Assembly (NCBI RefSeq): GCF_023922585.1
Contig: NZ_JAMFTN010000021.1
Location: 147,636 to 211,635, forward strand
DNA from: Aliidiomarina quisquiliarum
GTDB lineage: Bacteria > Pseudomonadota > Gammaproteobacteria > Enterobacterales > Alteromonadaceae
Direction of reading: 5' to 3'
Length of the DNA: 64,000 nt
Shown: piece by piece, positions 41,101 to 49,680 of the stretch
How the letters are laid out: each line of letters begins with the position of its first letter
Numbering within the stretch: the first letter of the stretch is position 1
Position numbers and translations under genes: made by a program
Notes under the pieces: model-generated
Told to the model about the DNA's origin: nothing
What the model saw: only the letters and a program-made list of their open reading frames with translations
Databases searched by the model: none

Positions 41101-42941
41101 TGGCACTCACAGGCAATGTCTGGCACTGGCTGGCATCACAGCTGAGACTTCAATATCTCGCAGCTGAGCGATAAACTGTATAAAAACACAGTATCGCAAG
41201 GATGCGGATCATGCCCCAAGTGGCGGCCAGGATGGCCAGCCGGGACGAGAACACTGGTCGTTACCAGCGTCACCGGCCCGAGCAAACCCTGCTCTATCGG
41301 ATCGTCGAAGAATACTACCCGACGTTCGCTGCCCATTTGGCGGCGCAGGGCAGGGAACTGCCCGGTTATGTGCAACGCGAGTTTGACGCCTACCTCAAAT
41401 GCGGCCGTCTCGAACACGGCTTTCTGCGGGTGCGTTGTGAGTCGTGTCACGCTGAGCACCTGGTTGCGTTCAGCTGCAAACGTCGGGGCTTCTGTCCTAG
41501 TTGTGGCGCACGGCGTATGGCCGAAAGCGCCGCGCTACTGGTCGATGAGGTTCTGCCCGTACAGCCCATGCGCCAATGGGTACTCAGCTTTCCCTTTCAA
41601 TTGCGCTTTCTGTTCGCCAGCCGGCCGGAGGTCATGAGCCGGGTGTTGGGCATCGTTTACCGCGTCATCGCCACGCATCTGGTCAAGAAAGCGGGCTATA
41701 CCCACCAAGCGGCCAAGACCGGTGCCGTCACCCTGATCCAGCGCTTCGGCAGTGCACTGAACCTCAACATTCACTTTCACATGCTGTTCCTCGATGGCGT
41801 GTACGTTGAGCGTCCCAATGGAACAGCCCAGTTCCTCTGGGTCAGGGCGCCGACCAGCGCCGAACTCACCCAACTGGCGCACACCATCGCCCATCGGGTC
41901 GGCCGCTATTTGGAGCGGCAAGGCCTACTGGAGCGGGATGCTGAAAACAGTTACCTGGCCTTGGATGCGGTGGATGAAGATGCGATGGCTCCACTGCTGG
42001 GGCATTCCATCACGTATCGCATCGCCGTGGGGCCACAGGCAGGGCGCAAGGTGTTCACCCTGCAGACACTGCCCGCCTGCGACCCGGAAGATCAGTTTGG
42101 TGACATGCCCGGTAAGGTTGCCGGTTTCTCGCTACATGCCGGCGTAGCGGCCAAGGCCCATGAGCGCAGCAAACTCGAACGGCTGTGCCACTACATCAGC
42201 CGCCCGGCGGTGTCTGAGAAACGGCTGTCGCTCACGAAGAATGGCAACGTGCGCTACCAGCTTAAGACGCCGTACCGGGACGGCACCACGCATGTGATCT
42301 TTGAGCCGCTGGACTTCATCGCAAGACTGTCGGCGTTGGTGCCGAAGCCACGTGTGAACCTTACCCGGTTTCATGGGGTGTTTGCGCCCAACAGCAAGCA
42401 CCGCGCCCTGGTTACACCTGCCATGAGGGGCAAGGGGAGCAAAAAGGTCAAGGTATCGGATGAGCCGCCAACACCCGCTGGGCGGCGAGCGTCGATGAAA
42501 TGGGCACAGCGGCTCAAGCGTGTATTCCAAATCGACATCGAGACTTGCAGCGAATGCGGCGGTGCCATGAAGGTGATTGCCTGTATTGAAGATCCGGTAG
42601 TGATCAAGCAGATCCTCGACCATCTGAAGCAAAAAGCCGAAACCAACGAGTCCAGCCCGTTGCCCGAGAGCCGGGCACCACCGGCTGGCCTGTCGCCGGG
42701 TCTGTTTACCTGACCCGTCCCAAACGATTCCGATCACGATGCTGCGGTAATTCAGCCGCGGCAGGGATGCGTTATGCCGGCGGCTTGGGTTGGCCCCGGC
42801 TGTCGGGAAAAACGGGTGAATTTTCGGCGGGATCGATGGCTACACGGGCCGGATTCAGAATCACCCACTGGCAAAGCAGGCCGTCATTCGCGGTCTACAG
42901 TGGCTGGACTTGGAGAAAAACGGCGTTTATTCTTCCTATAC
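41101..42941 (+). mobile_element. IS91/ISCR-type rolling-circle insertion element
   Basis: The element contains one transposase gene and no terminal inverted repeats. Its 3' side ends in CTTCCTATAC (42932-42941), which I recognise as the conserved right-end (oriIS) motif of IS91-like elements. Base composition changes sharply here: GC-rich inside, AT-rich from about 42,943. The left end (terIS) is not certain; the sequence directly after guaA has short repeats (CTGGCACT twice, CAGCTGAG twice). No flanking target duplication is expected for this family. Confidence 0.7.
41211..42713 (+). CDS. IS91/ISCR family rolling-circle transposase
   Basis: HUH-type single-strand nuclease that starts transposition at oriIS. 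The N-terminal zinc region has CESCHAEH and CPSCGARRM. The HUH metal site is NLNIHFHMLFLDGVY. The catalytic tyrosine region LCHYISRPAVS shows a single Tyr, without the second Tyr four residues upstream seen in IS91 itself, which favours the ISCR-type subgroup. A C-terminal zinc pair is CSECGG. ATG 41211 is preferred because AAGG lies 9 bases upstream; ATG 41202 is too close. GC content and codon use differ from both flanks. Confidence 0.9.
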   Translation: MPQVAARMASRDENTGRYQRHRPEQTLLYRIVEEYYPTFAAHLAAQGRELPGYVQREFDAYLKCGRLEHGFLRVRCESCHAEHLVAFSCKRRGFCPSCGARRMAESAALLVDEVLPVQPMRQWVLSFPFQLRFLFASRPEVMSRVLGIVYRVIATHLVKKAGYTHQAAKTGAVTLIQRFGSALNLNIHFHMLFLDGVYVERPNGTAQFLWVRAPTSAELTQLAHTIAHRVGRYLERQGLLERDAENSYLALDAVDEDAMAPLLGHSITYRIAVGPQAGRKVFTLQTLPACDPEDQFGDMPGKVAGFSLHAGVAAKAHERSKLERLCHYISRPAVSEKRLSLTKNGNVRYQLKTPYRDGTTHVIFEPLDFIARLSALVPKPRVNLTRFHGVFAPNSKHRALVTPAMRGKGSKKVKVSDEPPTPAGRRASMKWAQRLKRVFQIDIETCSECGGAMKVIACIEDPVVIKQILDHLKQKAETNESSPLPESRAPPAGLSPGLFT

Positions 42942-42942
42942 T

Positions 42943-43026
42943 CTTCGTTTGAATGACTCGCTCTTTATCAATTAAGCAAGCATCTGTAAACGTACCTCCA
43001 TTATCAATCGTCATTAATAGACTCAT
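42943..43026 (-). pseudogene. Truncated hydantoinase/oxoprolinase (HyuA-like) N-terminus
   Basis: On the minus strand, ATG at 43026 opens MSLLMTIDNGGTFTDACLID, followed by KERVIQTK. IDxGGTFTD is the actin-like ATP site at the N-terminus of hydantoinase A/5-oxoprolinase subunits. AAAGGGGG lies about 9 bases before the ATG. The frame passes into the insertion element at about 42,942, so only about 28 codons remain. A sigma-54-type promoter lies 108 bases upstream. This is a gene broken by the element or by an assembly join. Confidence 0.75.
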
Positions 43027-43123
43027 TCACTATTCCCCCTTTAGTTAAAGATTATTTTCATTCTTGGAATCCCTTACATAATTACTTTTTGTTTAATCCC
43101 TCCTCCTTTCATCCTCTTTGCTT

Positions 43124-43181
43124 ATATAAATAAGCAAGAAGTGTGCCAACTTTGAAAAAGAGAGTCAAAACCTTGAATAAC
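43124..43181. repeat. 58-bp direct repeat carrying the -24/-12 promoter, copy 1
   Basis: Matches 47059-47116 with one difference seen (TGTGCC here, TATGCC there). It includes the sigma-54 promoter and about 30 bases upstream of it, GAAAAAGAGAGTCAAAACC. Confidence 0.85.
43134..43148 (-). promoter_or_regulatory. Sigma-54 -24/-12 promoter for the hydantoinase gene
   Basis: The minus strand reads TGGCACACTTCTTGC, matching the consensus TGGCAC-N5-TTGC with the GG and GC separated by exactly 10 bases. It points toward the truncated hydantoinase gene with a leader of about 95 bases. Confidence 0.82.
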
Positions 43182-43228
43182 ATCGGAAAAATCATGTTTT
43201 GAGGTTGTTTTTTACACTTCGTCCTTGA

Positions 43229-43261
43229 AACAGTTTGTGTCTCACTGTCACACAAACTGTT
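43229..43261. promoter_or_regulatory. Inverted-repeat enhancer (UAS), module 1
   Basis: AACAGTTTGTGT and ACACAAACTGTT are perfect 12-bp inverted arms around a 9-base spacer. The site lies about 80 bp upstream of the -24 box, as expected for an activator of sigma-54 promoters. A second palindrome, TTTCA-N7-TGAAA, lies at 43269-43285. The geometry is conserved in module 2. Confidence 0.75.
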
Positions 43262-43293
43262 ACAAGTGTTTCATGTAATGTGAAATTTTTATC

Positions 43294-43534
43294 AGTGGTG
43301 GGTTACCTGGTTTTACCTAATCTACTGCCGCAATCTTTAGCTACTGTGCAGAGCAGCAGTGCGAACTTAATTGGTTCAAGGGCCTGCTGGTCTCACTTGC
43401 AAACCAAACCTCTACTTTCGCAGAGGTAAGATTCACTGTTTCTTACCAATCAGGCCTTTGGGCAGCCCTCCTCCTACTAGCTTGCTTGTGTACTGGTCAT
43501 TTTGAGGTAGGGATCTTGACTTGCAGTTATGGCC
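43294..43534. other. About 240-bp insert of higher GC in module 1, absent from module 2
   Basis: Between the enhancer and the activator terminator, module 2 has about 25 bases while module 1 has about 285. The extra DNA is less AT-rich than its surroundings and can fold (ACCTCT...AGAGGT on the minus strand at about 43,410-43,430). No open frame or terminal inverted repeats were seen. It could be a MITE, the non-coding end of an insertion element, or an unknown RNA. Confidence 0.4.
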
Positions 43535-43539
43535 GGAAA

Positions 43540-43569
43540 AAATAAAAAAACTTCCGGCAACGGAAGTTT
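43540..43569 (-). terminator. Terminator of activator gene 1
   Basis: AAACTTCCG, loop, CGGAAGTTT; on the minus strand it is followed by a T-run. It lies 23 bases after the activator stop codon. The same stem (shorter) is found after activator 2. Confidence 0.85.
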
Positions 43570-43591
43570 GAATGGTGAATCACGTCATGAT

Positions 43592-45496
43592 TTAAATGGT
43601 AATCCCATATTTTTTCATCTTTCTATACATAGTGGTTCTAGAAACTCCTAGACGCTCTGCTGCTTTTGAAATATTCTTGTCAGCATTTTCTATGGCTAAA
43701 ATCAGTTGATTTTTTTCAGATTCTTCCCTTTCCTCCTTCCCTTCTAATACTTCTGGTGGTAGATCACAAGGGAGAATCAGATCACCTTCCATATTGAAAA
43801 GTGCCTGTTCCACAACATTTTTAAGCTCACGGATATTTCCCGTCCATGAATGGGATTGTAAATAGTCCATCGTTTCGGGATGTACGTCAATCCGTTTTTT
43901 TCCGAATTCACCACTTAATTGGCGGATAAAATGATGGACAAATAGAGGGATATCTTCAGCTCTTTCTCGTAAACTAGGGATTTCCAATTGAATGACTCGA
44001 AGACGAAAATATAAATCTTTTCTAAAAGTTCCATTCTCTACAGCTTCGTAAAGATTCTTATGTGTCGCTGCAATCACGCGGACATCCACAGGAATGGGTG
44101 TATTTCCTCCAATTCGCGTGACCACTCTTTCTTCAAGAACCCGTAGTAAATGGACCTGTGCATCTAATGGCATGTCCCCAATTTCATCGAGGAAAATCGT
44201 TCCACCATTCGCTAACTCAAACTTACCTGGATTCCCCTTATTCCTAGCCCCAGTAAAAGCCCCTTGTGCATAACCAAATAATTCACTCGCTACCAATTCC
44301 CGTGGAATAGCCCCACAGTTTAGAGCGATGAATGGTTGATTCGCTCTTTCACTAGCGTTATGAATCGATTGTGCAAACCATTCTTTTCCTGTTCCTGATT
44401 CTCCATTCAAAAGGAGCGTTGAACTTAAAGTTGCTGCCTTTTTTGCTTTTTTCACTACTTTAACAAAGTCTGGTGAGGAACCAATCATATGATCAAATGT
44501 GTAAGCTTCAGAATTCTTTTTAATAGGACGTTCGTCGATCGTTTTACCTTTATTTGTTGCCTGAATGGTCAGTATGCTTTTTCGTAAACGAACAAAAACA
44601 CCTAGCAGATGATTATGGTCCATCACGATCGGGTGTGCTGTACAGATAAATCTTTCATTCTTATGACTCATCCATATTTCCTCTTCAACCATGGATTGCT
44701 TGTTACTTAGAATAGAATCAAGCAATCTTTCTATTTGAGGGTGTGCAATAAGACTTTGGTCTTTTTCAATGCTAGGAATGAATGATTTCATGATTTCATT
44801 CATTTTCAATATGTTCTTTTTTCCATCAACGATCATCACGCCATCTTCGAGAGAGCCAAGTAATGTCATAAGAAAAGGATTCATTGTTAATCCTTCTTGA
44901 TATAAAAAGCCTTCAATCTGTTTCGTGATATTATTCGCTTTCGAAATAGCCAATCCCAAAGTGTGAGAATTAATATTCTTCCATTTACCCGATAAATCAA
45001 GAACCCCCATTAATTCTTCCGTAAATGGGTTTAGAATCGGAGCTGCTGCACAAAACCAATCATGCCAACCCTCACTAAAATGTTCTGTAAATAAAATTTG
45101 AATCGGTTTCTTATTATTAATGACGGTACCAATCGCATTGGTTCCTGCTGTTTCTTCGCTCCAAACAGCTCCAGGGAGAAAATTTATTTTCCCCGCTTGT
45201 TTTTTTACGTCATTTCCCCCATAAGACTCCAAAAGCAGTCCATTTGTATCTCCTATGGTTATAAAGGTTTCAGAGTCTTCTAAAAACGGAATAAGGGGCT
45301 TCAGATTTTTCTCGGCATAATATAGTAATTTTTCATTTCTCTCTTGATGATCAATTAATTCATTTGAAGTTACATTTCTACTTACCTGCTTTTGAAAGGG
45401 GTTAACGCCAAACTTCTTAGATCTTTCCCATGCGTTTTGAATTTTGGAAATTGACTTAGATGGGATACGTTTGGAATATGTCATTTTTCTATTCAA
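43592..45496 (-). CDS. Sigma-54-dependent activator, AcoR-like, copy 1
   Basis: Bacterial enhancer-binding protein that opens sigma-54 promoters using ATP. The N-terminal GAF-like sensor covers about residues 50-200 (LPGAVWSEETAGTNAIGT, as in AcoR). The AAA+ domain has Walker A GESGTGKEWFA, the sigma-54 contact loop GAFTGA and Walker B GGTIFLDEIGDMP. A Fis-type HTH closes it (ISKAAERLGVSRTTMYRKM). Compared with copy 2 it lacks 22 residues near the N-terminus. A TTG start at 45496 is preferred because GGGAG lies 9 bases upstream, conserved in both copies; ATG 45484 is possible. The codon use is that of low-GC Firmicutes. The inducer is unknown. Confidence 0.88.
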   Translation of the reverse strand: MNRKMTYSKRIPSKSISKIQNAWERSKKFGVNPFQKQVSRNVTSNELIDHQERNEKLLYYAEKNLKPLIPFLEDSETFITIGDTNGLLLESYGGNDVKKQAGKINFLPGAVWSEETAGTNAIGTVINNKKPIQILFTEHFSEGWHDWFCAAAPILNPFTEELMGVLDLSGKWKNINSHTLGLAISKANNITKQIEGFLYQEGLTMNPFLMTLLGSLEDGVMIVDGKKNILKMNEIMKSFIPSIEKDQSLIAHPQIERLLDSILSNKQSMVEEEIWMSHKNERFICTAHPIVMDHNHLLGVFVRLRKSILTIQATNKGKTIDERPIKKNSEAYTFDHMIGSSPDFVKVVKKAKKAATLSSTLLLNGESGTGKEWFAQSIHNASERANQPFIALNCGAIPRELVASELFGYAQGAFTGARNKGNPGKFELANGGTIFLDEIGDMPLDAQVHLLRVLEERVVTRIGGNTPIPVDVRVIAATHKNLYEAVENGTFRKDLYFRLRVIQLEIPSLRERAEDIPLFVHHFIRQLSGEFGKKRIDVHPETMDYLQSHSWTGNIRELKNVVEQALFNMEGDLILPCDLPPEVLEGKEEREESEKNQLILAIENADKNISKAAERLGVSRTTMYRKMKKYGITI

Positions 45497-45700
45497 CCAG
45501 ACCAACTCCCAATCAAAATTATTCTGAATTTTCATACAATTATACAGTGAAATTGATATTGGTGTAAAGGCACATCCAAACAGTTTAAAAGATCGACTAT
45601 GTTTATCATTCCTTAGTATTTTTTATCATAGGGCAACATTGGCTTCTAGTTTTCTGTGAAAACAGTATAGGATGTGTACCGAGGAGATCTGATGATGACT

Positions 45701-45735
45701 AAAAAGGGGCTGTCTTTTCGGACAGCCCCTTTTTT
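45701..45735. terminator. Bidirectional terminator between the two modules
   Basis: AAAAAGGGGCTGTC, loop TTTTCG, GACAGCCCCTTTTTT. The 10-bp GC stem with A/T tracts on both sides ends the saccharopine dehydrogenase-like transcript on the minus strand. Confidence 0.9.
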
Positions 45736-45744
45736 CCATTTATT

Positions 45745-46890
45745 TTATTCTTCACTAATTTTGATTGTAAACCCTTTGTCTTTAAGTTTACTAAAAATAG
45801 TTTCAATTTGTTCACGATCCAAAACTTCAGGTGCATGGACACCCACGTAATTTATTTTACCTTCAGCTATTGTTTGGGCAATAGTAGAAGCAGTCCATGC
45901 TGTCATATGTGCACCATTTTCAGCTATTTCATAAATATACTTTTTATCGAAACCATCTTTTTTCCCTTCGACTGTTACTTTGAAATAGCCGTTGACATCT
46001 TTAGCTTCCTTTACATCTTTAAATCTACGTTCCATGATACCCATTGAAACCTCAGCTAAATTAAACGTTTTTCCATTCACTTCAATAGGTTCATCATCAT
46101 TTAATCCAGCTTCCATGAATTTAAAGTAAAGCTCTGTCGCTGCGGTAGGAATCAAACCACCACGAACCGTAACATTCTGCACTCCATCAATATACCTTGG
46201 GATCGTTGCAGGTTCCGCATGGCCTACGTAAAAAATATCCCCATTATATTTAGCATCTGTTGAAGTTAATCTCGTTTTTTCTGTTCCAGCTGGAATACCC
46301 GTATGTTTTCCTTCCACAAATTGAAGGGAATCGCCGCTTAATATATGGAAGAAGTGGTTAAATACACCTGGCCCTCCACCAGCTAGTGATGGCCATATCC
46401 AGTCAATCGTAATATCATCTGTTTCATCCAGTTGAGTGAAGGCATGTTTACTGAATAAGTTCGTTAATCCAGGGGAAACCCCAGCACCGATAATGACAGG
46501 AATGTTCGCCTTTATGGCGGCATCGTTTAGATTTTTCATTATTTCTAACGTAGGTTTATAATCATCATTGATATCTACGTATGGAACGCCTGCTTCGATC
46601 ACTGCTTTAACAATCGGTTCCCCAAATTTGTAAAATGGACCAATGAGGTTACATACAACATTTGGGTTTTCCTCTTTTATAAGACTTACTAACTCGTCAT
46701 GTTTATTCGCATCTGCTTTAACTGCTGTAACTTTACTATTGCCTGCTGATTGTAATTCTTTAGCAAGTTCTTGCGCTCTTTCAATATTGAAGTCTGCTAA
46801 TACAACCTCTTCCACCTTACTAATCACTAAGTCCCGAGCTAGTACCGAACCTTCTGTTCCAGCCCCACCTAACACTAAAATCTTGGACAT
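45745..46890 (-). CDS. Saccharopine dehydrogenase-like NAD(P)-binding oxidoreductase
   Basis: 381 residues with an N-terminal Rossmann fold: MSKILVLGGAGTEGSVLARD, then VVLADFNIERAQELA. The C-terminal domain resembles saccharopine dehydrogenase and homologues (PVIIGAGVSPGLTNLFSKHA, NGAHMTAWTASTIAQTI). Members act in lysine breakdown or in polyamine and carboxy-alkyl amino acid synthesis; the substrate here is open. AAAGGAG lies 8 bases before the ATG. It is the target of module 2: a sigma-54 promoter lies about 180 bases upstream and an activator gene next to it. Confidence 0.85.
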   Translation of the reverse strand: MSKILVLGGAGTEGSVLARDLVISKVEEVVLADFNIERAQELAKELQSAGNSKVTAVKADANKHDELVSLIKEENPNVVCNLIGPFYKFGEPIVKAVIEAGVPYVDINDDYKPTLEIMKNLNDAAIKANIPVIIGAGVSPGLTNLFSKHAFTQLDETDDITIDWIWPSLAGGGPGVFNHFFHILSGDSLQFVEGKHTGIPAGTEKTRLTSTDAKYNGDIFYVGHAEPATIPRYIDGVQNVTVRGGLIPTAATELYFKFMEAGLNDDEPIEVNGKTFNLAEVSMGIMERRFKDVKEAKDVNGYFKVTVEGKKDGFDKKYIYEIAENGAHMTAWTASTIAQTIAEGKINYVGVHAPEVLDREQIETIFSKLKDKGFTIKISEE

Positions 46891-47058
46891 AATATCTACT
46901 CCTTTAACGTGTTTATATAGGGTTTACATTCGATTTAATAGAATTGATTTCCCCTATATACTTTTTGGTTGTTGCATGTTCTTTTATTTTTCACTCATGA
47001 AACCCCTTACACAAACTTATTTATTGCTTCATCCTCCCTCCTCTCAGCTTCTTCGCTA

Positions 47059-47116
47059 ATATAAATAAGCAAGAAGTATGCCAACTTTGAAAAAGAGAGT
47101 CAAAACCTTGAATAAC
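47059..47116. repeat. 58-bp direct repeat carrying the -24/-12 promoter, copy 2
   Basis: Near-identical to 43124-43181; sequence similarity drops outside it. Confidence 0.85.
47069..47083 (-). promoter_or_regulatory. Sigma-54 -24/-12 promoter for the saccharopine dehydrogenase-like gene
   Basis: The minus strand reads TGGCATACTTCTTGC. GG and GC keep the 10-base spacing; one base differs from module 1 (TGGCAT for TGGCAC). Confidence 0.78.
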
Positions 47117-47161
47117 CTTGACGGAATTGTGCTTTCTCATTTATTTTTATTCATACCCCCA

Positions 47162-47194
47162 AACAGTTAGTGTCTCAGTCTCACACAAACTGTT
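47162..47194. promoter_or_regulatory. Inverted-repeat enhancer (UAS), module 2
   Basis: AACAGTTAGTGT and ACACAAACTGTT around a 9-base spacer; one mismatch between the arms. It lies 78 bases upstream of the promoter, almost the same distance as in module 1 (80). Confidence 0.72.
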
Positions 47195-47207
47195 TCAAGA
47201 GTCTCAT

Positions 47208-47240
47208 ATAAAATAAAAAAACTTCCTGTAAAGGAAGTTT
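47208..47240 (-). terminator. Terminator of activator gene 2
   Basis: AAACTTCC / GGAAGTTT stem with a 6-base loop, followed on the minus strand by a T-rich run. It lies 18 bases after the activator stop. Confidence 0.8.
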
Positions 47241-47258
47241 GAATAAGATATATATGAT

Positions 47259-49229
47259 CTAAATGATAATCCCATACTTTTTCATTTTTCTATACATCGT
47301 GGCTCTCGAAATTCCTAGACGCTCTGCTGCTTTTGAAACATTCTTGTCAGCTGTTCGAATGGCTAAAATGAGCTGATTTTTTTCAGAGTCTTCACTTTCT
47401 TCCATCCTATCTCTTACTTCAGGCGGAAGATCACAAGGCAGAATCAAGTCACCTTCCATATTGAAAAGGGCCTGTTCCACAACATTTTTAAGCTCACGGA
47501 TATTTCCTGTCCATGCATGGGATTGTAAATAATCCATCGTTTCGGGATGTACGTCAATCGATGTTTTTCCGAATTCTCCACTTAATTGGCGGATAAAGTG
47601 ATGGACAAATAGAGGGATATCTTCAGCCCTTTCTCGTAAACTAGGAATTTCCAAATGAATGACTCGAAGGCGAAAATATAAATCTTTTCTAAATGTCCCT
47701 TTCTCTACAGCTTCGTAAAGATTTTTATGTGTTGCTGCAATCACGCGGACATCGACAGGAATCGGTTTACTCCCTCCTATTCGTGTGACCACTCTTTCTT
47801 CAAGAACCCGTAGTAAATGGACTTGTGCATCTAACGGCATGTCCCCAATTTCATCAAGAAATATCGTTCCACCATTCGCTAACTCAAACTTACCTGGATT
47901 CCCCTTATTTCTAGCCCCAGTAAAGGCCCCTTGTGTATAGCCAAATAACTCACTCGCTACCAATTCTCGGGGAATAGCTCCACAGTTTAGAGCGATGAAT
48001 GGTTGATTGGCTCTTTCACTAGCGTTATGAATCGATTGTGCAAACCATTCTTTTCCTGTTCCTGATTCTCCATTCAATAGGAGCGTTGAACTTAAAGCCG
48101 CTGCCTTTTTTGCCTTTTTCACCACTCTAACAAAAGCTGATGAGGAACCAATCATATGATCAAATGTATAAGCTTCAGATTCCTTTTTATAAGGATGTCC
48201 GTCCATCGTTTTACCTTTATTTGTTTTCTGAATGACCGGTATGCTTCTTCGTAAACGAACAAAAACACCTAGTAAATGATCATGGTCCATAACGATCGCT
48301 TGTGCTGTACAGATAAATCTTTCATTTTTATGACTCATCCATATTTCCTCTTCAACCATGGACCGCTTTTTACTCAGAATAGGATCCACCAATCTTTCTA
48401 TTTTAGGATATTGATTAACACTCTGCTCCTTACCAATGCCAGGAATGAATGATTTCATGATTTCATTCATTTTCAATATGTCCTTTTTCCCATCAACAAT
48501 CATCACGCCATCCTCGAGGGTACCAAGTACCGTCATAAGAAAAGGATTCATACTTAATCCTTCTTGATATAAAAAACCTTCTATTTGTTTGGTAATATTG
48601 TTCGCTTTCGATGTAATCAATGCCAGAGTGTGGGAATTAATATTCTTCCATTTACCCGATAAATCAAGAACTCCCATTAATTCTTTAGTAAATGGGTTTA
48701 AAATCGGAGCTGCTGTAGAAAACCAATCCTGAAAACCCTCACTAAAGTGTTCTGTAAATAAAATTTGAATCGGTTTCTTATTATATATCGCCGTACCAGT
48801 CGCATTGGTTCCAGCTATTTTTTCACTCCAATCCGCCCCTGGGAGCCAATTTATTTTCTCAACTTCTCTTTTTACTTCATTCACTCCATAAGACTTTAAA
48901 AGGATTCCATTACGATCCCCTATTGTGATAATCGTTTCAGATTCCTCTAAAAACGGAATAAGAGGCTTCAGATTTTTATCGGCGAAGTATAGTAATTTTT
49001 CATTTCGCTCTTGATGTTCTATTAATTCATTTGAAGTTACATTTTTATTTACTCGCTTTTGAAAGGGGTTCACACCAAAACCCTTAGATCTTTCCCATGA
49101 TAAAAGAATTTCAGAACGAAGCAGAGTTTCAGATTTTACACCTTTGTTAATATAATTTTCCCAAGCGTTTTGAACTTTAGAAGTTGACTTAGATGGGATA
49201 CGTTTAAAATATGTCATTTTTTTATTCAA
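47259..49229 (-). CDS. Sigma-54-dependent activator, AcoR-like, copy 2
   Basis: Paralogue of the gene at 43592-45496, with mostly identical residues along the whole length. It has the GAF-like sensor, Walker A GESGTGKEWFA, the sigma-54 loop GAFTGA and a C-terminal Fis HTH (VSKAAERLGISRATMYRKM). It keeps the N-terminal segment NYINKGVKSETLLRSEIL, with LSWERSK, that resembles AcoR and is partly missing in copy 1. Differences concentrate in the sensor half. The TTG at 49229 has GGGAG 9 bases upstream, as in copy 1; ATG 49217 is possible. It probably controls the saccharopine dehydrogenase-like gene next to it. Confidence 0.9.
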   Translation of the reverse strand: MNKKMTYFKRIPSKSTSKVQNAWENYINKGVKSETLLRSEILLSWERSKGFGVNPFQKRVNKNVTSNELIEHQERNEKLLYFADKNLKPLIPFLEESETIITIGDRNGILLKSYGVNEVKREVEKINWLPGADWSEKIAGTNATGTAIYNKKPIQILFTEHFSEGFQDWFSTAAPILNPFTKELMGVLDLSGKWKNINSHTLALITSKANNITKQIEGFLYQEGLSMNPFLMTVLGTLEDGVMIVDGKKDILKMNEIMKSFIPGIGKEQSVNQYPKIERLVDPILSKKRSMVEEEIWMSHKNERFICTAQAIVMDHDHLLGVFVRLRRSIPVIQKTNKGKTMDGHPYKKESEAYTFDHMIGSSSAFVRVVKKAKKAAALSSTLLLNGESGTGKEWFAQSIHNASERANQPFIALNCGAIPRELVASELFGYTQGAFTGARNKGNPGKFELANGGTIFLDEIGDMPLDAQVHLLRVLEERVVTRIGGSKPIPVDVRVIAATHKNLYEAVEKGTFRKDLYFRLRVIHLEIPSLRERAEDIPLFVHHFIRQLSGEFGKTSIDVHPETMDYLQSHAWTGNIRELKNVVEQALFNMEGDLILPCDLPPEVRDRMEESEDSEKNQLILAIRTADKNVSKAAERLGISRATMYRKMKKYGIII

Positions 49230-49238
49230 CTTGACCAA

Positions 49239-49680
49239 CTCCCATTCAAGTAATTGTGAATTTTCTTATAATTATACAGTGTTCTCATTATAAAGGCACA
49301 TCATTACAGATTAAAATATCAACTATATTTTTAAATCCCACGTGATTTTCCTTTCTCAGGGTTAAAGATTCTTTTCTAAAGATGAGTGCATATATATGAT
49401 TAAAAATACTACTGAAGTCAAATCACCTATTGGGATTGTTTCACACGACTTAAAAAAGATACCTGTCTTTAGACAGGCATCCTGGTATTTACGCTTACAA
49501 TCTAGCAGGGTTTTTGTTCATAAGGGAAATATCTAGTTGGAGGTTTCCTTATCTATTTGTATCCCGAGATAAAGAGCGAAGCTAAAGATTGATTATGGGA
49601 CCAAAATTGGTTCCCGCTTTACTACCGGCAATTAGAACTAGGTGACTCTGCCGGCTGCTAAGTTCATGGAAGTAGAGACC
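49239..49680. other. Non-coding stretch between activator 2 and the PfpI fragment
   Basis: No gene was recognised in these 440 bases. They contain a small hairpin (CCTGTC / GACAGG, 49462-49477) followed on the minus strand by CTTTTTT, a likely terminator for the upstream PfpI-family gene, and a second inverted repeat GGGACCAA / TTGGTTCCC near 49,597-49,615. The promoter of activator 2 must lie here but no clear boxes were found. Confidence 0.4.

Larger units (their letters stand above)
46891..47258 (-). other. Regulatory intergenic region of module 2
   Basis: These 368 bases hold, reading on the minus strand, the activator 2 terminator, the inverted-repeat enhancer, the -24/-12 promoter and a leader of about 165 bases to the saccharopine dehydrogenase-like gene. 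No gene is seen in it. Confidence 0.7.

Noticed and set aside
42132..42737. 201-codon frame opposite the transposase
   Set aside because: Inside the transposase gene; a GC-rich shadow frame.
49560..49680. Possible riboswitch or T-box in the region before the PfpI fragment
   Set aside because: Only a short inverted repeat (GGGACCAA/TTGGTTCCC) is seen; no conserved aptamer or specifier motif, and it lies downstream of the fragment.
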